A stretch of DNA of 21,755 nucleotides from Desulfatitalea sp. UBA4791 (GTDB lineage: Bacteria > Desulfobacterota > Desulfobacteria > Desulfobacterales > Desulfosarcinaceae). This document shows, one piece after another, positions 8,161 to 15,893 of this stretch (position 1 is the first letter of the stretch; every line of letters starts with the position of its first letter). The position numbers were made by a program, and so were the translations under genes. The DNA is taken from the NCBI GenBank assembly GCA_002402905.1, contig DHGT01000161.1:24794-46548 (forward strand), read 5' to 3'. The notes under the pieces are model-generated. The model made no database searches, had not been told where the DNA came from, and saw nothing but the letters and a program-made list of their open reading frames with translations.

Positions 8161-9204
8161 CTATTGAAGGTTGTATCTTCTTCTCAGTGCCCGAGAAATG
8201 TCGCTGGTCATCATCAGTGCGCGGTCCGCCTCCTCGGGCGAGAGCAGCACCATATCGCACGCCGGCATGACCCACGACGATTCGACCAGAAGACGCTCAT
8301 CGACCCCCGACTGCGAAAAACGGTCGATGGCCGTGGATATTTTTTCGATCAGACCCTCTGTGGTCTCTTTTTCGAGCGATGCGCCGTCCACCGGCACGAT
8401 TCCCCAGGCCAACATGCCGCCGCGCTGGAGGAAACGATTCAGATCCGGCGCGTAGAGCAATATCTGCTCGATGTGCTGGTAGGCGTCGAAATTGATGACG
8501 TCGATGGTGGCATCGGTCAAAAGGGTCCAGTCGATATTGGCGCAGCAGTGCACCCACCGGATGTCGTCGATGCCTGCAAAGCTGGCATCAATGGCATCGA
8601 TGATCCCTTCGCGGGTGCCCGTGCCGCCGGCCGAGGTAAACGTCACCAGGGTCGTCTCCGGTAAATCGACCACCACCTCCACATCGGGGATGTGTGCATG
8701 GATGGTGGCCGCCAGCGAGCGCGCTTTGATGTTCATGCCTTTGATCAGGATGTCACGCAACGTTTCATTGTAGATCGAGGGCTGTCCGTTGGCCTGTTTC
8801 AGGAAGTCGCCAAAAAGCAGCGGACCGGCCGTATGAAAAACCACCCACTTGAGCTCCGGCGGACGCCGGCCGCAGATCCTGTCGATCATCTCATAAATAA
8901 ACGGCGCGATCTGGGGCGTGGTCTTGAAATAGTCCAGGTCATCGGCCTCGTATCGGTCGTAGAATTCGATGATCTCGGGCTCGCGCTCGGTGGAGAGATC
9001 GAAATAGACATTCTTTTTGACGCGATCGAACACCAGGCACGGCAGCCCCTCCAGCATCCAACGGATGCTCCGGGTCAAGGCCGGCAGGCAGGGGGCTTCG
9101 GGCAGATACTTGAGGATCGAACGGGCGGCGTGATCGATATCGCGATAGGGGGTGACGCCCATCATGGTGGCCGCGAAACAGGGTCTGGTTTGGCGTTCTC
9201 TCAA
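8161..9204 (-). CDS. MetE/UroD-superfamily protein (cobalamin-independent methionine-synthase-like)
   Basis: A 347-residue single-domain TIM-barrel protein of the uroporphyrinogen decarboxylase / MetE C-terminal-domain superfamily. The HCCANIDW motif (His219, Cys220, Cys221) and a late Cys316 in WVMPACDMVLLSPEEA match the zinc-ligand pattern (His, Cys, later Cys) of methionine-synthase-like methyltransferases rather than of true uroporphyrinogen decarboxylase. It may move methyl groups to or from a thiol or corrinoid carrier, or bind an unrelated substrate; this is unresolved. I chose the TTG at 9204 because a full AAAGGAGGGG site sits 6-7 bases upstream. An ATG at 9258 would overlap the flavoprotein gene and lacks a site. 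The gap to the upstream gene is 31 bp. Confidence 0.72.
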   Translation of the reverse strand: MRERQTRPCFAATMMGVTPYRDIDHAARSILKYLPEAPCLPALTRSIRWMLEGLPCLVFDRVKKNVYFDLSTEREPEIIEFYDRYEADDLDYFKTTPQIAPFIYEMIDRICGRRPPELKWVVFHTAGPLLFGDFLKQANGQPSIYNETLRDILIKGMNIKARSLAATIHAHIPDVEVVVDLPETTLVTFTSAGGTGTREGIIDAIDASFAGIDDIRWVHCCANIDWTLLTDATIDVINFDAYQHIEQILLYAPDLNRFLQRGGMLAWGIVPVDGASLEKETTEGLIEKISTAIDRFSQSGVDERLLVESSWVMPACDMVLLSPEEADRALMMTSDISRALRRRYNLQ

Positions 9205-9235
9205 TGTGTCCCCTCCTTTGAAAGATAGCGCCCGG

Positions 9236-10306
9236 TTATCGGCCGAACAGCCGGTCAAAGCGCATCAACAGCTCCATATCGCCGTCGACCTTGTACTTCT
9301 GAGCCATGAACAGATTCTGCCCGTCGGCCTTGCCGGTGACGATATCCATCCAGACGGCGAAGGGGGTTTCGATGGTCAGTGTGGGGCTATCGGCCCGGCC
9401 GGCCGAGGGAATGATCGTGCCGTTGTCGATATCAAAATGGCATGCCCCCTCGACCTCACCCGAAAATAGGAACTGAATCACGGCCCGGGTATCCCTGGCC
9501 GCGTCGCGATTGAACGCCATGCCCATGATCAGCATAAAGCTCTCGACGGAGTCGGGCCGCGGCACCAGACCGCGCTCCACGAATGTCTTCAGGGTCACGC
9601 CTTCAGCGATGCAGGTCTTCCACATCAGGTTGGCGACGGTGGTCCAGATGCCGAGATCCTTGACGCTCTGTTCATGGATCTGTTGCATGGTCGCCTCGGA
9701 AATGCCTCCGTTCGTCACGATCTCCCTGCCGGCTTCGACGGTCGCCGCCAGAATCCGCTGGGCGCGGCTGCCGCCCAACGATACGGCCATGGCCTCGGCC
9801 CCGGGGCGGTAGATCTCGGCCACCAGCCGCTTGCCGAACAGGTATTTGGCCCATGCGGAGAGGGGGCCGAACGCCTCTTCGTCGTGAAAGCCGGCCACCG
9901 ACAGCACCACGGCCCTGGGATGGGGATAGCGCTCCGGGTGGGTGGTGCGGCCGCTGGGCAGGGGGACGAAATAGGGTTCGTTCATGGGCAGGGTGCGCTC
10001 GATGAAGGCCTTCATGGTGGCGTTGACCGCATAATGGTAGAGGGGGGTGGCAAAAACGACCAGATCGGCCTGACGGTACTTCTCGAACAGTTCGCGACTC
10101 ATGTCGTCTTTATGGATGCAGACGCCCGGGGTCTTGGTCCAGCATTGGAAACAGCCGCTGCAGGTGTTGATCTTTTTGTCTCGCAGGTTGACGATCTCCA
10201 CCTCGGCGCCGGCCTCGGTCATGCCATGCACCAGGTGGGACAACATGATTTCGGTTTTGCTCTGACCTTCACCGCGCGGGCTGGAGTTGAGCGCAAGCAC
10301 TTTCAT
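9236..10306 (-). CDS. Iron-sulfur flavoprotein fused to an SCP2-like lipid-binding domain
   Basis: A 356-residue two-domain protein. Residues 1-190 are a flavodoxin-like, FMN-binding reductase of the NADPH-dependent FMN reductase / iron-sulfur flavoprotein group: LNSSPRGEGQSKTE binds FMN phosphate and ATPLYHYAVNATMKAF is the flavin loop. The cysteines C49, C52, C55 and C63 form the compact C-x2-C-x2-C-x7-C motif of iron-sulfur flavoproteins, indicating a [4Fe-4S] cluster. From about residue 255 the sequence looks like an SCP2 sterol-carrier domain (AVIQFLFSGEVEGACHFDI, PTLTIETPFAVWMDI, KYKVDGDMELLMRFDRLF). The fusion suggests electron transfer to a bound lipid. The ATG at 10306 has AAGGA 7 bases upstream; an in-frame ATG at 10387 would start inside the regulatory gap. 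Confidence 0.78.
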   Translation of the reverse strand: MKVLALNSSPRGEGQSKTEIMLSHLVHGMTEAGAEVEIVNLRDKKINTCSGCFQCWTKTPGVCIHKDDMSRELFEKYRQADLVVFATPLYHYAVNATMKAFIERTLPMNEPYFVPLPSGRTTHPERYPHPRAVVLSVAGFHDEEAFGPLSAWAKYLFGKRLVAEIYRPGAEAMAVSLGGSRAQRILAATVEAGREIVTNGGISEATMQQIHEQSVKDLGIWTTVANLMWKTCIAEGVTLKTFVERGLVPRPDSVESFMLIMGMAFNRDAARDTRAVIQFLFSGEVEGACHFDIDNGTIIPSAGRADSPTLTIETPFAVWMDIVTGKADGQNLFMAQKYKVDGDMELLMRFDRLFGR

Positions 10307-10359
10307 ACGAGGTTCCTTTCTGTGGATGGAGAATATCGGTTTATCTATAGCGATTTGGG

Positions 10360-10381
10360 AGCAATACGAAAGCAATACGAA
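10360..10381. repeat. Perfect 11-bp tandem repeat (AGCAATACGAA x2) upstream of the flavoprotein gene
   Basis: AGCAATACGAA occurs at 10360-10370 and again at 10371-10381 without a gap or mismatch, in the 101-bp gap between the SDR and flavoprotein genes. The 11-bp period is about one helical turn, which fits binding of a protein to one DNA face. It lies about 55 bp upstream of the flavoprotein start. No convincing promoter pair was seen around it. Confidence 0.5.
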
Positions 10382-10407
10382 GTCCAAATGGAAGACTCGA
10401 ATATCGC

Positions 10408-11154
10408 CTACTCGTCATGGCCGATATAAAACCGGTTCCATGTGGGGCTGATGATGATTTCATTGACGCACACGTGGGCGGGTTGCTCGGCGACCCATCG
10501 GATGGCTCGGCCCAAATCGTCCGCTTTCAGCATCCTGGCCCGCACGTCGGCGGGTGGCGGCACGGGGCGGCGATCCAGGATCGGGGTGTCGACCTCCGCC
10601 GGACAGATGGCGCAGGCACGGATGCCGTTGACGCACTCCTCCTTGTTGAGATCGCCGGTCATGGCCACCACGGCATGCTTGCTGCTGGTGTAGGCCGGGC
10701 CGACGAGCGAGGAGAGATACTTGCCCGCCCATGAGGAGATGTTGATGATCAGGCCATCCTTTTGTCGGCGCATATGGGGCAGCACCGCCCGGGTGCAATA
10801 AAAGGAACCGTCCAGATTGACGCGCACCACCTGCCGCCAATCCTCAACGGAAACCTCTTTCCAGAAACGCTTGGGACAATTTATTCCGGCGCTGTTGACC
10901 AGGATGTGGATCGTACCGTGGCGCCTAACGATGGCTTCGGCCGTCCGGCCGACCGCATCCGGGTCGCTCACATCCAACGGTTCTGCTTCCGCACGGCCGC
11001 CGGCGGCAGCAATGCGATCGGCTTCGCGCACCAGGACCTCTTTGCGGCGACCGCTCATCACCACGATGGCACCACCGTCCGCCAAAGCCTGGGCGCCGGC
11101 CAGTCCGATGCCGGTGCCGGCACCTGTCAACCAAACGATTTTTCCTTTCAGCAT
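10408..11154 (-). CDS. Short-chain dehydrogenase/reductase (SDR)
   Basis: A classical SDR of 248 residues. The NAD(P)-binding TGAGTGIG spans residues 10-17, NSAG is at 87-90, Asn113 lies in RVNLDG, and the catalytic triad is Ser140/141, Tyr155 and Lys159 (YTSSK). The basic SGRRKE after the second strand favours NADP(H). It oxidises or reduces a hydroxyl/keto group; the substrate is not evident. It is the first gene of the leftward cluster. The start at 11154 has AGGAGAGG about 8 bases upstream and sits about 65 bases downstream of the predicted transcription start. The frame is open to 11217, but that extension overlaps the promoter region. Confidence 0.87.
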   Translation of the reverse strand: MLKGKIVWLTGAGTGIGLAGAQALADGGAIVVMSGRRKEVLVREADRIAAAGGRAEAEPLDVSDPDAVGRTAEAIVRRHGTIHILVNSAGINCPKRFWKEVSVEDWRQVVRVNLDGSFYCTRAVLPHMRRQKDGLIINISSWAGKYLSSLVGPAYTSSKHAVVAMTGDLNKEECVNGIRACAICPAEVDTPILDRRPVPPPADVRARMLKADDLGRAIRWVAEQPAHVCVNEIIISPTWNRFYIGHDE

Positions 11155-11225
11155 GTGAAAAACCTCTCCTAGTGATGGGGTTTGGAAGGATTTAATAACG
11201 GAATGCTTTCCGCTCATCGATCCAC

Positions 11226-11255
11226 ATCATAGAAGAGAGAGAGGTGAACGGTCAA
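11226..11255 (-). promoter_or_regulatory. Sigma70-like promoter of the leftward SDR-to-DUF1365 cluster
   Basis: Reading the - strand, TTGACC (11255-11250) is followed after 18 bases by TATGAT (11231-11226). Both boxes match the -35 and -10 consensus at five of six positions. The spacer is a CT-rich run. It points into the SDR gene, predicting a 5' leader of about 65 bases. Confidence 0.6.
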
Positions 11256-11309
11256 CCATCGTCATCACACCCAGGGCATTTCTCAGCCGTCCGCCCTTCT
11301 TGTTTTTCG

Positions 11310-11338
11310 TTGAACGGGATCGAATTATATGATTTAGT
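11310..11338 (+). promoter_or_regulatory. Possible promoter of the SPFH / AAA-Lon genes
   Basis: TTGAAC (11310-11315) is followed after 17 bases by TTTAGT (11333-11338), a weak -10. An AT-rich TATATGAT overlaps but has wrong spacing. It would give a leader of about 120 bases before the SPFH start. Apart from this and the divergent promoter, the 308-bp region 11155-11462 holds nothing I recognise. Confidence 0.28.
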
Positions 11339-11462
11339 TAGGCCAGTTGCACTCACGCTCCGGTCCATCCACGGCGACACCTTTGCACCGACGATTTTTC
11401 CGAACCATCGCACCCGGATTCAACCCTTTTTTTATCGGACAGCTGCCACCAAAGGAGCCGAC

Positions 11463-12431
11463 ATGGCGGACAACCAGCATCAACAACAATTTCTCCGCAG
11501 AGCACTGGTCAAGAAGGTCCTTCGCCGCATCATCGCCCTGGTGACCATCGTTTGCCTGGTCTACGGGCTCATCGCCCTGGTGTACGCCACCAAGACCATC
11601 TACAAGGTCAAAATGAATTACGCCGTCGTCCTCGAACGGTTCAACGGCGCGCGCGAGGCGGTTACCGACGTGGGTTGGCATGTGCGGTGGCCCTTTTTCA
11701 CCCGCATCGAGCAGGAAGTGGCCTTGATGAACCAGCGGCTCTACCTGGGCGGCCAGCTCGAACCCATGCGGATCATTTCCAAAGGAAATGTGGCCTTATG
11801 GACGTCGGGGGTATTGACCTACCGCATCCGAGACTTGGAAACCTGGGCCATCCAGAACCTCGAACCCATGCAGCTGCTGCAGGGCGACTACGACGGGATC
11901 GTTAAGGACCTTTTGCAGGCCGAACCGGTGGACCAACTCATCTCCGACCGCGAGGAGATCAAGGAAAAGATATTCAAGGCGCTCAAGTCGAGCCCTATTA
12001 ATGTGGGCGGGCCGACACTGGAAAACAAATACGGTATCGATATCGTGAGCTTCGTGCTCAAGGAGACCCGTTTCGGCGACAAACTGGTGGAGGCCACGGA
12101 GGAGAAAAAGCGGCGTGAACTGATCGCCGAGGCCGAAAACTATGCCGCCGACCAGGAAGCCAGCCGCATCCGAAAACTCTACGCGGCCTATGTGGACGGC
12201 ATCCAGGCACTCCAAAAAAGCATCGGCCGCACCGACGGCATGACCGACACCGCCATTTTACAATTCCTGACCCAGCAGAAATGGGCCACGGCCTATGAAA
12301 AGAACCAGGAGGGGCAGCATACGGTCGTGATCCAGAACACCGAAATGTCGCCGGCCCTGACGCTGCCAGCGCCCCCGACGCCTTCGGCGGGGACGGCAAA
12401 CAAGGCTGGAAGCGACGCCAAATCACAATAA
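11463..12431 (+). CDS. SPFH/band-7 (stomatin/HflC-like) membrane protein
   Basis: A 322-residue membrane-anchored scaffold protein. A basic N-terminus (residues 11-22) leads into one hydrophobic helix (23-42), followed by an SPFH domain (about 46-250): AVVLERFNGAREAVTDVGWH, then WPFFTRIEQEVALMNQR, RIISKGNVALWTSGVLTYRI, and the late FGDKLVEATEEKKRRELIAEAE helix. The tail is Pro/Thr/Ala rich. SPFH proteins form large ring- or cage-like oligomers in membranes and often partner with proteases (HflKC with FtsH, stomatin with NfeD). Here the partner is the AAA-Lon protein beginning 33 bp downstream. I chose ATG 11463 for its AAAGGAG site and because the hydrophobic anchor then lies near the N-terminus; the open frame extends back to 11244. 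Confidence 0.85.
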   Translation: MADNQHQQQFLRRALVKKVLRRIIALVTIVCLVYGLIALVYATKTIYKVKMNYAVVLERFNGAREAVTDVGWHVRWPFFTRIEQEVALMNQRLYLGGQLEPMRIISKGNVALWTSGVLTYRIRDLETWAIQNLEPMQLLQGDYDGIVKDLLQAEPVDQLISDREEIKEKIFKALKSSPINVGGPTLENKYGIDIVSFVLKETRFGDKLVEATEEKKRRELIAEAENYAADQEASRIRKLYAAYVDGIQALQKSIGRTDGMTDTAILQFLTQQKWATAYEKNQEGQHTVVIQNTEMSPALTLPAPPTPSAGTANKAGSDAKSQ

Positions 12432-12464
12432 CATGTGCAGGGCTTTGACCCGAGGAGTCGTCCG

Positions 12465-15400
12465 TTGCCCAAACGCCTGACCAAAAGAGTGACCTATGTC
12501 CGCCTGCCTGAACACCGAATCAACGAGATTCAGGCCCTGGTGGCATCCTGGCCATACGAAACCAAGGCCTTCATGCGTGCCCGGCTCAACCAGTACAAAC
12601 CACCGCGCATATGGATGAGCAGCCTGGCCGAATGGGGCGTTTCCTTTTTCATGGACTCCCCGGAAAAGACCTTCCGCGTCCTCAAGGACCCTGCCATCCT
12701 GACCGATTGGCAGAAGCGATTCGAACTCTCCGGACAAGCCAATCCCCAGGACGCCTGGAATCGCATCCTGGAAAAGGAAGTCACGGCCAGGGATTATCTC
12801 TACCTGCTCAGTCTGCTCGACGAAAGCCTGACCGATGTGCATGTGCCCATCGAACTGGAGAATTTGTTCGAAAAGGTCTACCGGGCCCACATCCGCAAGG
12901 AGTACGTCTCCGATCCCATCGTCCCCAAGGCACCCCTTATGCTGGTAGTCGGCCCTTCGGGAAGCGGCAAGACATCGACGGTCACCGAGGCCATCGAAAA
13001 GGTAATCTTCAGCGACCAGGTGCTGCCCGAAATCGATCTGAACCTGAAGAAAGAGGAGTTGTTGGCCGACGAACCGTTCTGGAAGAGCCTCGAAGAGGTC
13101 GATCCGACCCTCGCCATGGAAATGGTGCGTCTCAAGCGTCTCAAGTTCTACAAGCGTTTGGGCCGCATCCCCCTGATCCGCTGGATCTTCAAGCGTCAGA
13201 TCAATCGCAACCTTTCGATTCTCGAAGAGCAGGGCATCCAGGTCGACTATGCCATGATCACACCCAACGATTACCAGACGGCCCTGGCGGGCGAACCGGG
13301 CAACTACTTCAAGCGGGCCCTGGGAGATGCCCGTAAAACCACCATCCGCCACGTGGAAGAGGCGCACAGCGCCTTCGGACGCGTCGAAGGCCATGCCAGC
13401 GGGGCCGAACGCCAGCAGCGCACCCTGATCGACACCTCCAATATCGTTATCGATGAAATCATCAGCGGCAAGCGGGACTGCCTGCTCGTGGCCACCACCG
13501 ACCAGCCCGAACGCTTTGACGCGGCCATCTACCGGCGCTTCGTGGAAAAAGGCAAAATCATCAACCTGGCCGATTTCTGGAAAAATCCGTCCAACCTGCG
13601 GGAGGTCGTGCGCCTGGAGTTGCAGCGTCACGACATCGCGGTGCAAACCGCAGGAAGCCCGGTCAGACCGCCCGCGGATCGACCGGCAGCCATTACCCAG
13701 GCCGACCTGGATCGCGCCGTGGAATTGATCTACCAGGTTTTCAAGGAACGCACCTTGAAGGTGATCCCCTCCTACGTCCGCAAACTCGTCCATTCCATCG
13801 TGGAGATAAAAAACGGTTTCACCACCGCCTATCTTCAGGACCCTTTTCTGGTGCGCAACGCCTTCGAACTGGTGGCCCAGAATTCTTACGGCGACCTGTA
13901 TAAACGCATCGTCGATCGCATGGATCGCCACGTCCGGTGGGAGGAGTATGTGGGCGGCATCAAGGATATCTTCTCCGAAATGACGAACAACTGTCTCTAC
14001 TACGGCGTCGATGAAGAAAAAGGGGTGGTGCTCAACGGCCCGCCGGGCAGCGGCAAGACCTTCCTGGTGCGCACCTGGCTCGGGGAAAACAAGGAGGTCC
14101 ACGATATCGCCACCAGCGCCGCGGCCTTGCAGGACCCGGTCAACCCCATCGACGGCGCGGTGGAGAACATGGAAAAGCTCTACGACATCGCCAAGATGAT
14201 CGCGCCCACGGTGGTCTTCTTCGACGAGGGCGACGCCCTGGCCCCCAAGCGCAGCGCCTCGGGGGGCTCTCCTTCAGACAAGCTGACCAACAAGTTCTTG
14301 AGCCTGATCGACGGCGAGATCCCCCTGCGGCGGGTCTTCACCGTGCTGACCACCAATCGCCTGGACATTATCGATCCGGCCCTGATTCGTTCCAAGAGGC
14401 TCAAGGTGCTTGAAATATCAGGCATGATGAGCAAAGACGACATCGAAGGCATCGTGGCCATCTCCCTGGAAAACATCCCTTTGACCGAAGAGCTGAACGT
14501 CAAGACGATCATCGAAAGCGCCCAGGGATTGTGCAACACCCCGGCCGATTATGCCGCCTTCGTCGAAAAGGCCAAAGCCCTGCGCAGCACCGAATACGAA
14601 GTCCTGCTCAGATTCCGCGACATGCAGGCGGCCGACGAAGAAATTCGGGTCAATTTCGTCAAATTCAATCTCAAAACACTGGTGGGCATCATCGAAGCCG
14701 TGGACCTGCCGGCCCCCCTGCGCAACGAGCTCAAGGCCAAGCCACTGAAAATCCTGGACCACTTCGACGAGATCAAGGCAGCCTGCGACCGGGTCGAATC
14801 GGCCGATGCCTATCCGCTGACGCGCTCGCACCTGGCCTCTGCCAAGGCGGAAATCTCCCAGAGTCCGGTCAAAAAAGGCAAGGTCCAACTCGACGAGTTC
14901 CTCGAGGCCGAGTTGAGCCAGGAGCCCCAGGTCGGTTTCATCATTGGCGTGGGCGCCAGCGATACGGCCGGGGTGCTGTTGCCCATTGCCACCAGCCTGA
15001 CCTATCGCGTGTCGTCAAAAAATGTTTTGGTCACCGGTGCGGTCTCTTCCCCCTCTTCCGCGGCGGCCCAGTTGGACATGGCGGTTCAGATGACCCAGCA
15101 ATCGGCCCAGGAAGCACTCACCATGGTGAAAAACTACCTTCAGGGGCTCGACCCCAAGGTGAGCACCGCCCGGCTGTTGGGCGATTTCCTGGAAGACTAC
15201 ACCATCCACCACCAATTGTTGTCGGCCTCGTACAACGTGGGCGGCCCATCGGCCGGCTACGCGCTGGCCATCAACACCCTTTCGGCCCTCATGCTCATCC
15301 CCGTATTGAACGACTTCGGCATTACCGGCGCGCCCTGGACCAAGGGTGTCAAACCGGGCGAAGTGGGCGGATCGGTCATTATCGGCGGCCACAAGAAGAA

Positions 15401-15884
15401 AACGGAGAAAGTGCTCACCTACCTGCGGCGCATGTACATGCCCCTGAAAAATTACATGGACCTGGATCAGGATTTTTTGATGGGCTACTGGTCACAGGGA
15501 AAGGACATTCTGGGCGTCACCCATTTCGGGGATTTGATCCCGGAGGTGGTCTGGCTCAGCCCCTCCTACGGAAAACGTCTCGAAGAGCTGATCCATCTGC
15601 GCATTCAGTATAAGCTGGCCAAATACAAGAGTGAAAGCCCGCCCCAGGAGATCAAGGAGCGCATCCTGGCCATCAAGGAAGAGCTGCGCGGCCAGGTCGA
15701 AAAGCAGCTCCAGGAGCGACTGGCGGCGTTGCGCTACTATTTGCGCAGTCCGGTCCGCGATCCCCACCTTTCTCTCTCGGAGATCTACCGCCACAAACCC
15801 AGCCGCGTGTCCGATTGGACCGAACCCGTTTTCAGGCTGATTCGCAGCATCAAATCGCGAAAATCCATTCCGCCGGAAGTGTAA
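12465..15884 (+). CDS. Dual AAA+ ATPase with C-terminal Lon-type serine protease domain
   Basis: A 1139-residue soluble protein. After an N-terminal region of about 150 residues of no known family comes a first AAA module: Walker A GPSGSGKT (163-170), an unusually long insert, a Walker-B-like VEEAH (297-301) and a sensor-like ATTDQPERF (from 343). A second, classic AAA module follows: GPPGSGKT (525-532), FFDEGDAL (Asp587, Glu588), TTNRLD (Asn631) and RSKR arginine finger. The C-terminal Lon (S16) domain has the nucleophile in GGPSAGY (Ser929) and a lysine-rich stretch (977-982) where the dyad Lys is expected. A charged, probably coiled tail (about 1045-1110) ends the protein. It has no membrane helix, so the SPFH partner probably tethers it. 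The TTG start at 12465 has a GAGGAG site 7 bases upstream; a GTG at 12435 has none. Confidence 0.82.
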   Translation: MPKRLTKRVTYVRLPEHRINEIQALVASWPYETKAFMRARLNQYKPPRIWMSSLAEWGVSFFMDSPEKTFRVLKDPAILTDWQKRFELSGQANPQDAWNRILEKEVTARDYLYLLSLLDESLTDVHVPIELENLFEKVYRAHIRKEYVSDPIVPKAPLMLVVGPSGSGKTSTVTEAIEKVIFSDQVLPEIDLNLKKEELLADEPFWKSLEEVDPTLAMEMVRLKRLKFYKRLGRIPLIRWIFKRQINRNLSILEEQGIQVDYAMITPNDYQTALAGEPGNYFKRALGDARKTTIRHVEEAHSAFGRVEGHASGAERQQRTLIDTSNIVIDEIISGKRDCLLVATTDQPERFDAAIYRRFVEKGKIINLADFWKNPSNLREVVRLELQRHDIAVQTAGSPVRPPADRPAAITQADLDRAVELIYQVFKERTLKVIPSYVRKLVHSIVEIKNGFTTAYLQDPFLVRNAFELVAQNSYGDLYKRIVDRMDRHVRWEEYVGGIKDIFSEMTNNCLYYGVDEEKGVVLNGPPGSGKTFLVRTWLGENKEVHDIATSAAALQDPVNPIDGAVENMEKLYDIAKMIAPTVVFFDEGDALAPKRSASGGSPSDKLTNKFLSLIDGEIPLRRVFTVLTTNRLDIIDPALIRSKRLKVLEISGMMSKDDIEGIVAISLENIPLTEELNVKTIIESAQGLCNTPADYAAFVEKAKALRSTEYEVLLRFRDMQAADEEIRVNFVKFNLKTLVGIIEAVDLPAPLRNELKAKPLKILDHFDEIKAACDRVESADAYPLTRSHLASAKAEISQSPVKKGKVQLDEFLEAELSQEPQVGFIIGVGASDTAGVLLPIATSLTYRVSSKNVLVTGAVSSPSSAAAQLDMAVQMTQQSAQEALTMVKNYLQGLDPKVSTARLLGDFLEDYTIHHQLLSASYNVGGPSAGYALAINTLSALMLIPVLNDFGITGAPWTKGVKPGEVGGSVIIGGHKKKTEKVLTYLRRMYMPLKNYMDLDQDFLMGYWSQGKDILGVTHFGDLIPEVVWLSPSYGKRLEELIHLRIQYKLAKYKSESPPQEIKERILAIKEELRGQVEKQLQERLAALRYYLRSPVRDPHLSLSEIYRHKPSRVSDWTEPVFRLIRSIKSRKSIPPEV

Positions 15885-15893
15885 AGGCATCTT

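Noticed and set aside
12423..14102. Long - strand open frame of 559 codons
   Set aside because: It lies wholly opposite the AAA-Lon gene, which has Walker A motifs and a ribosome binding site; the antisense translation has no recognisable motif.
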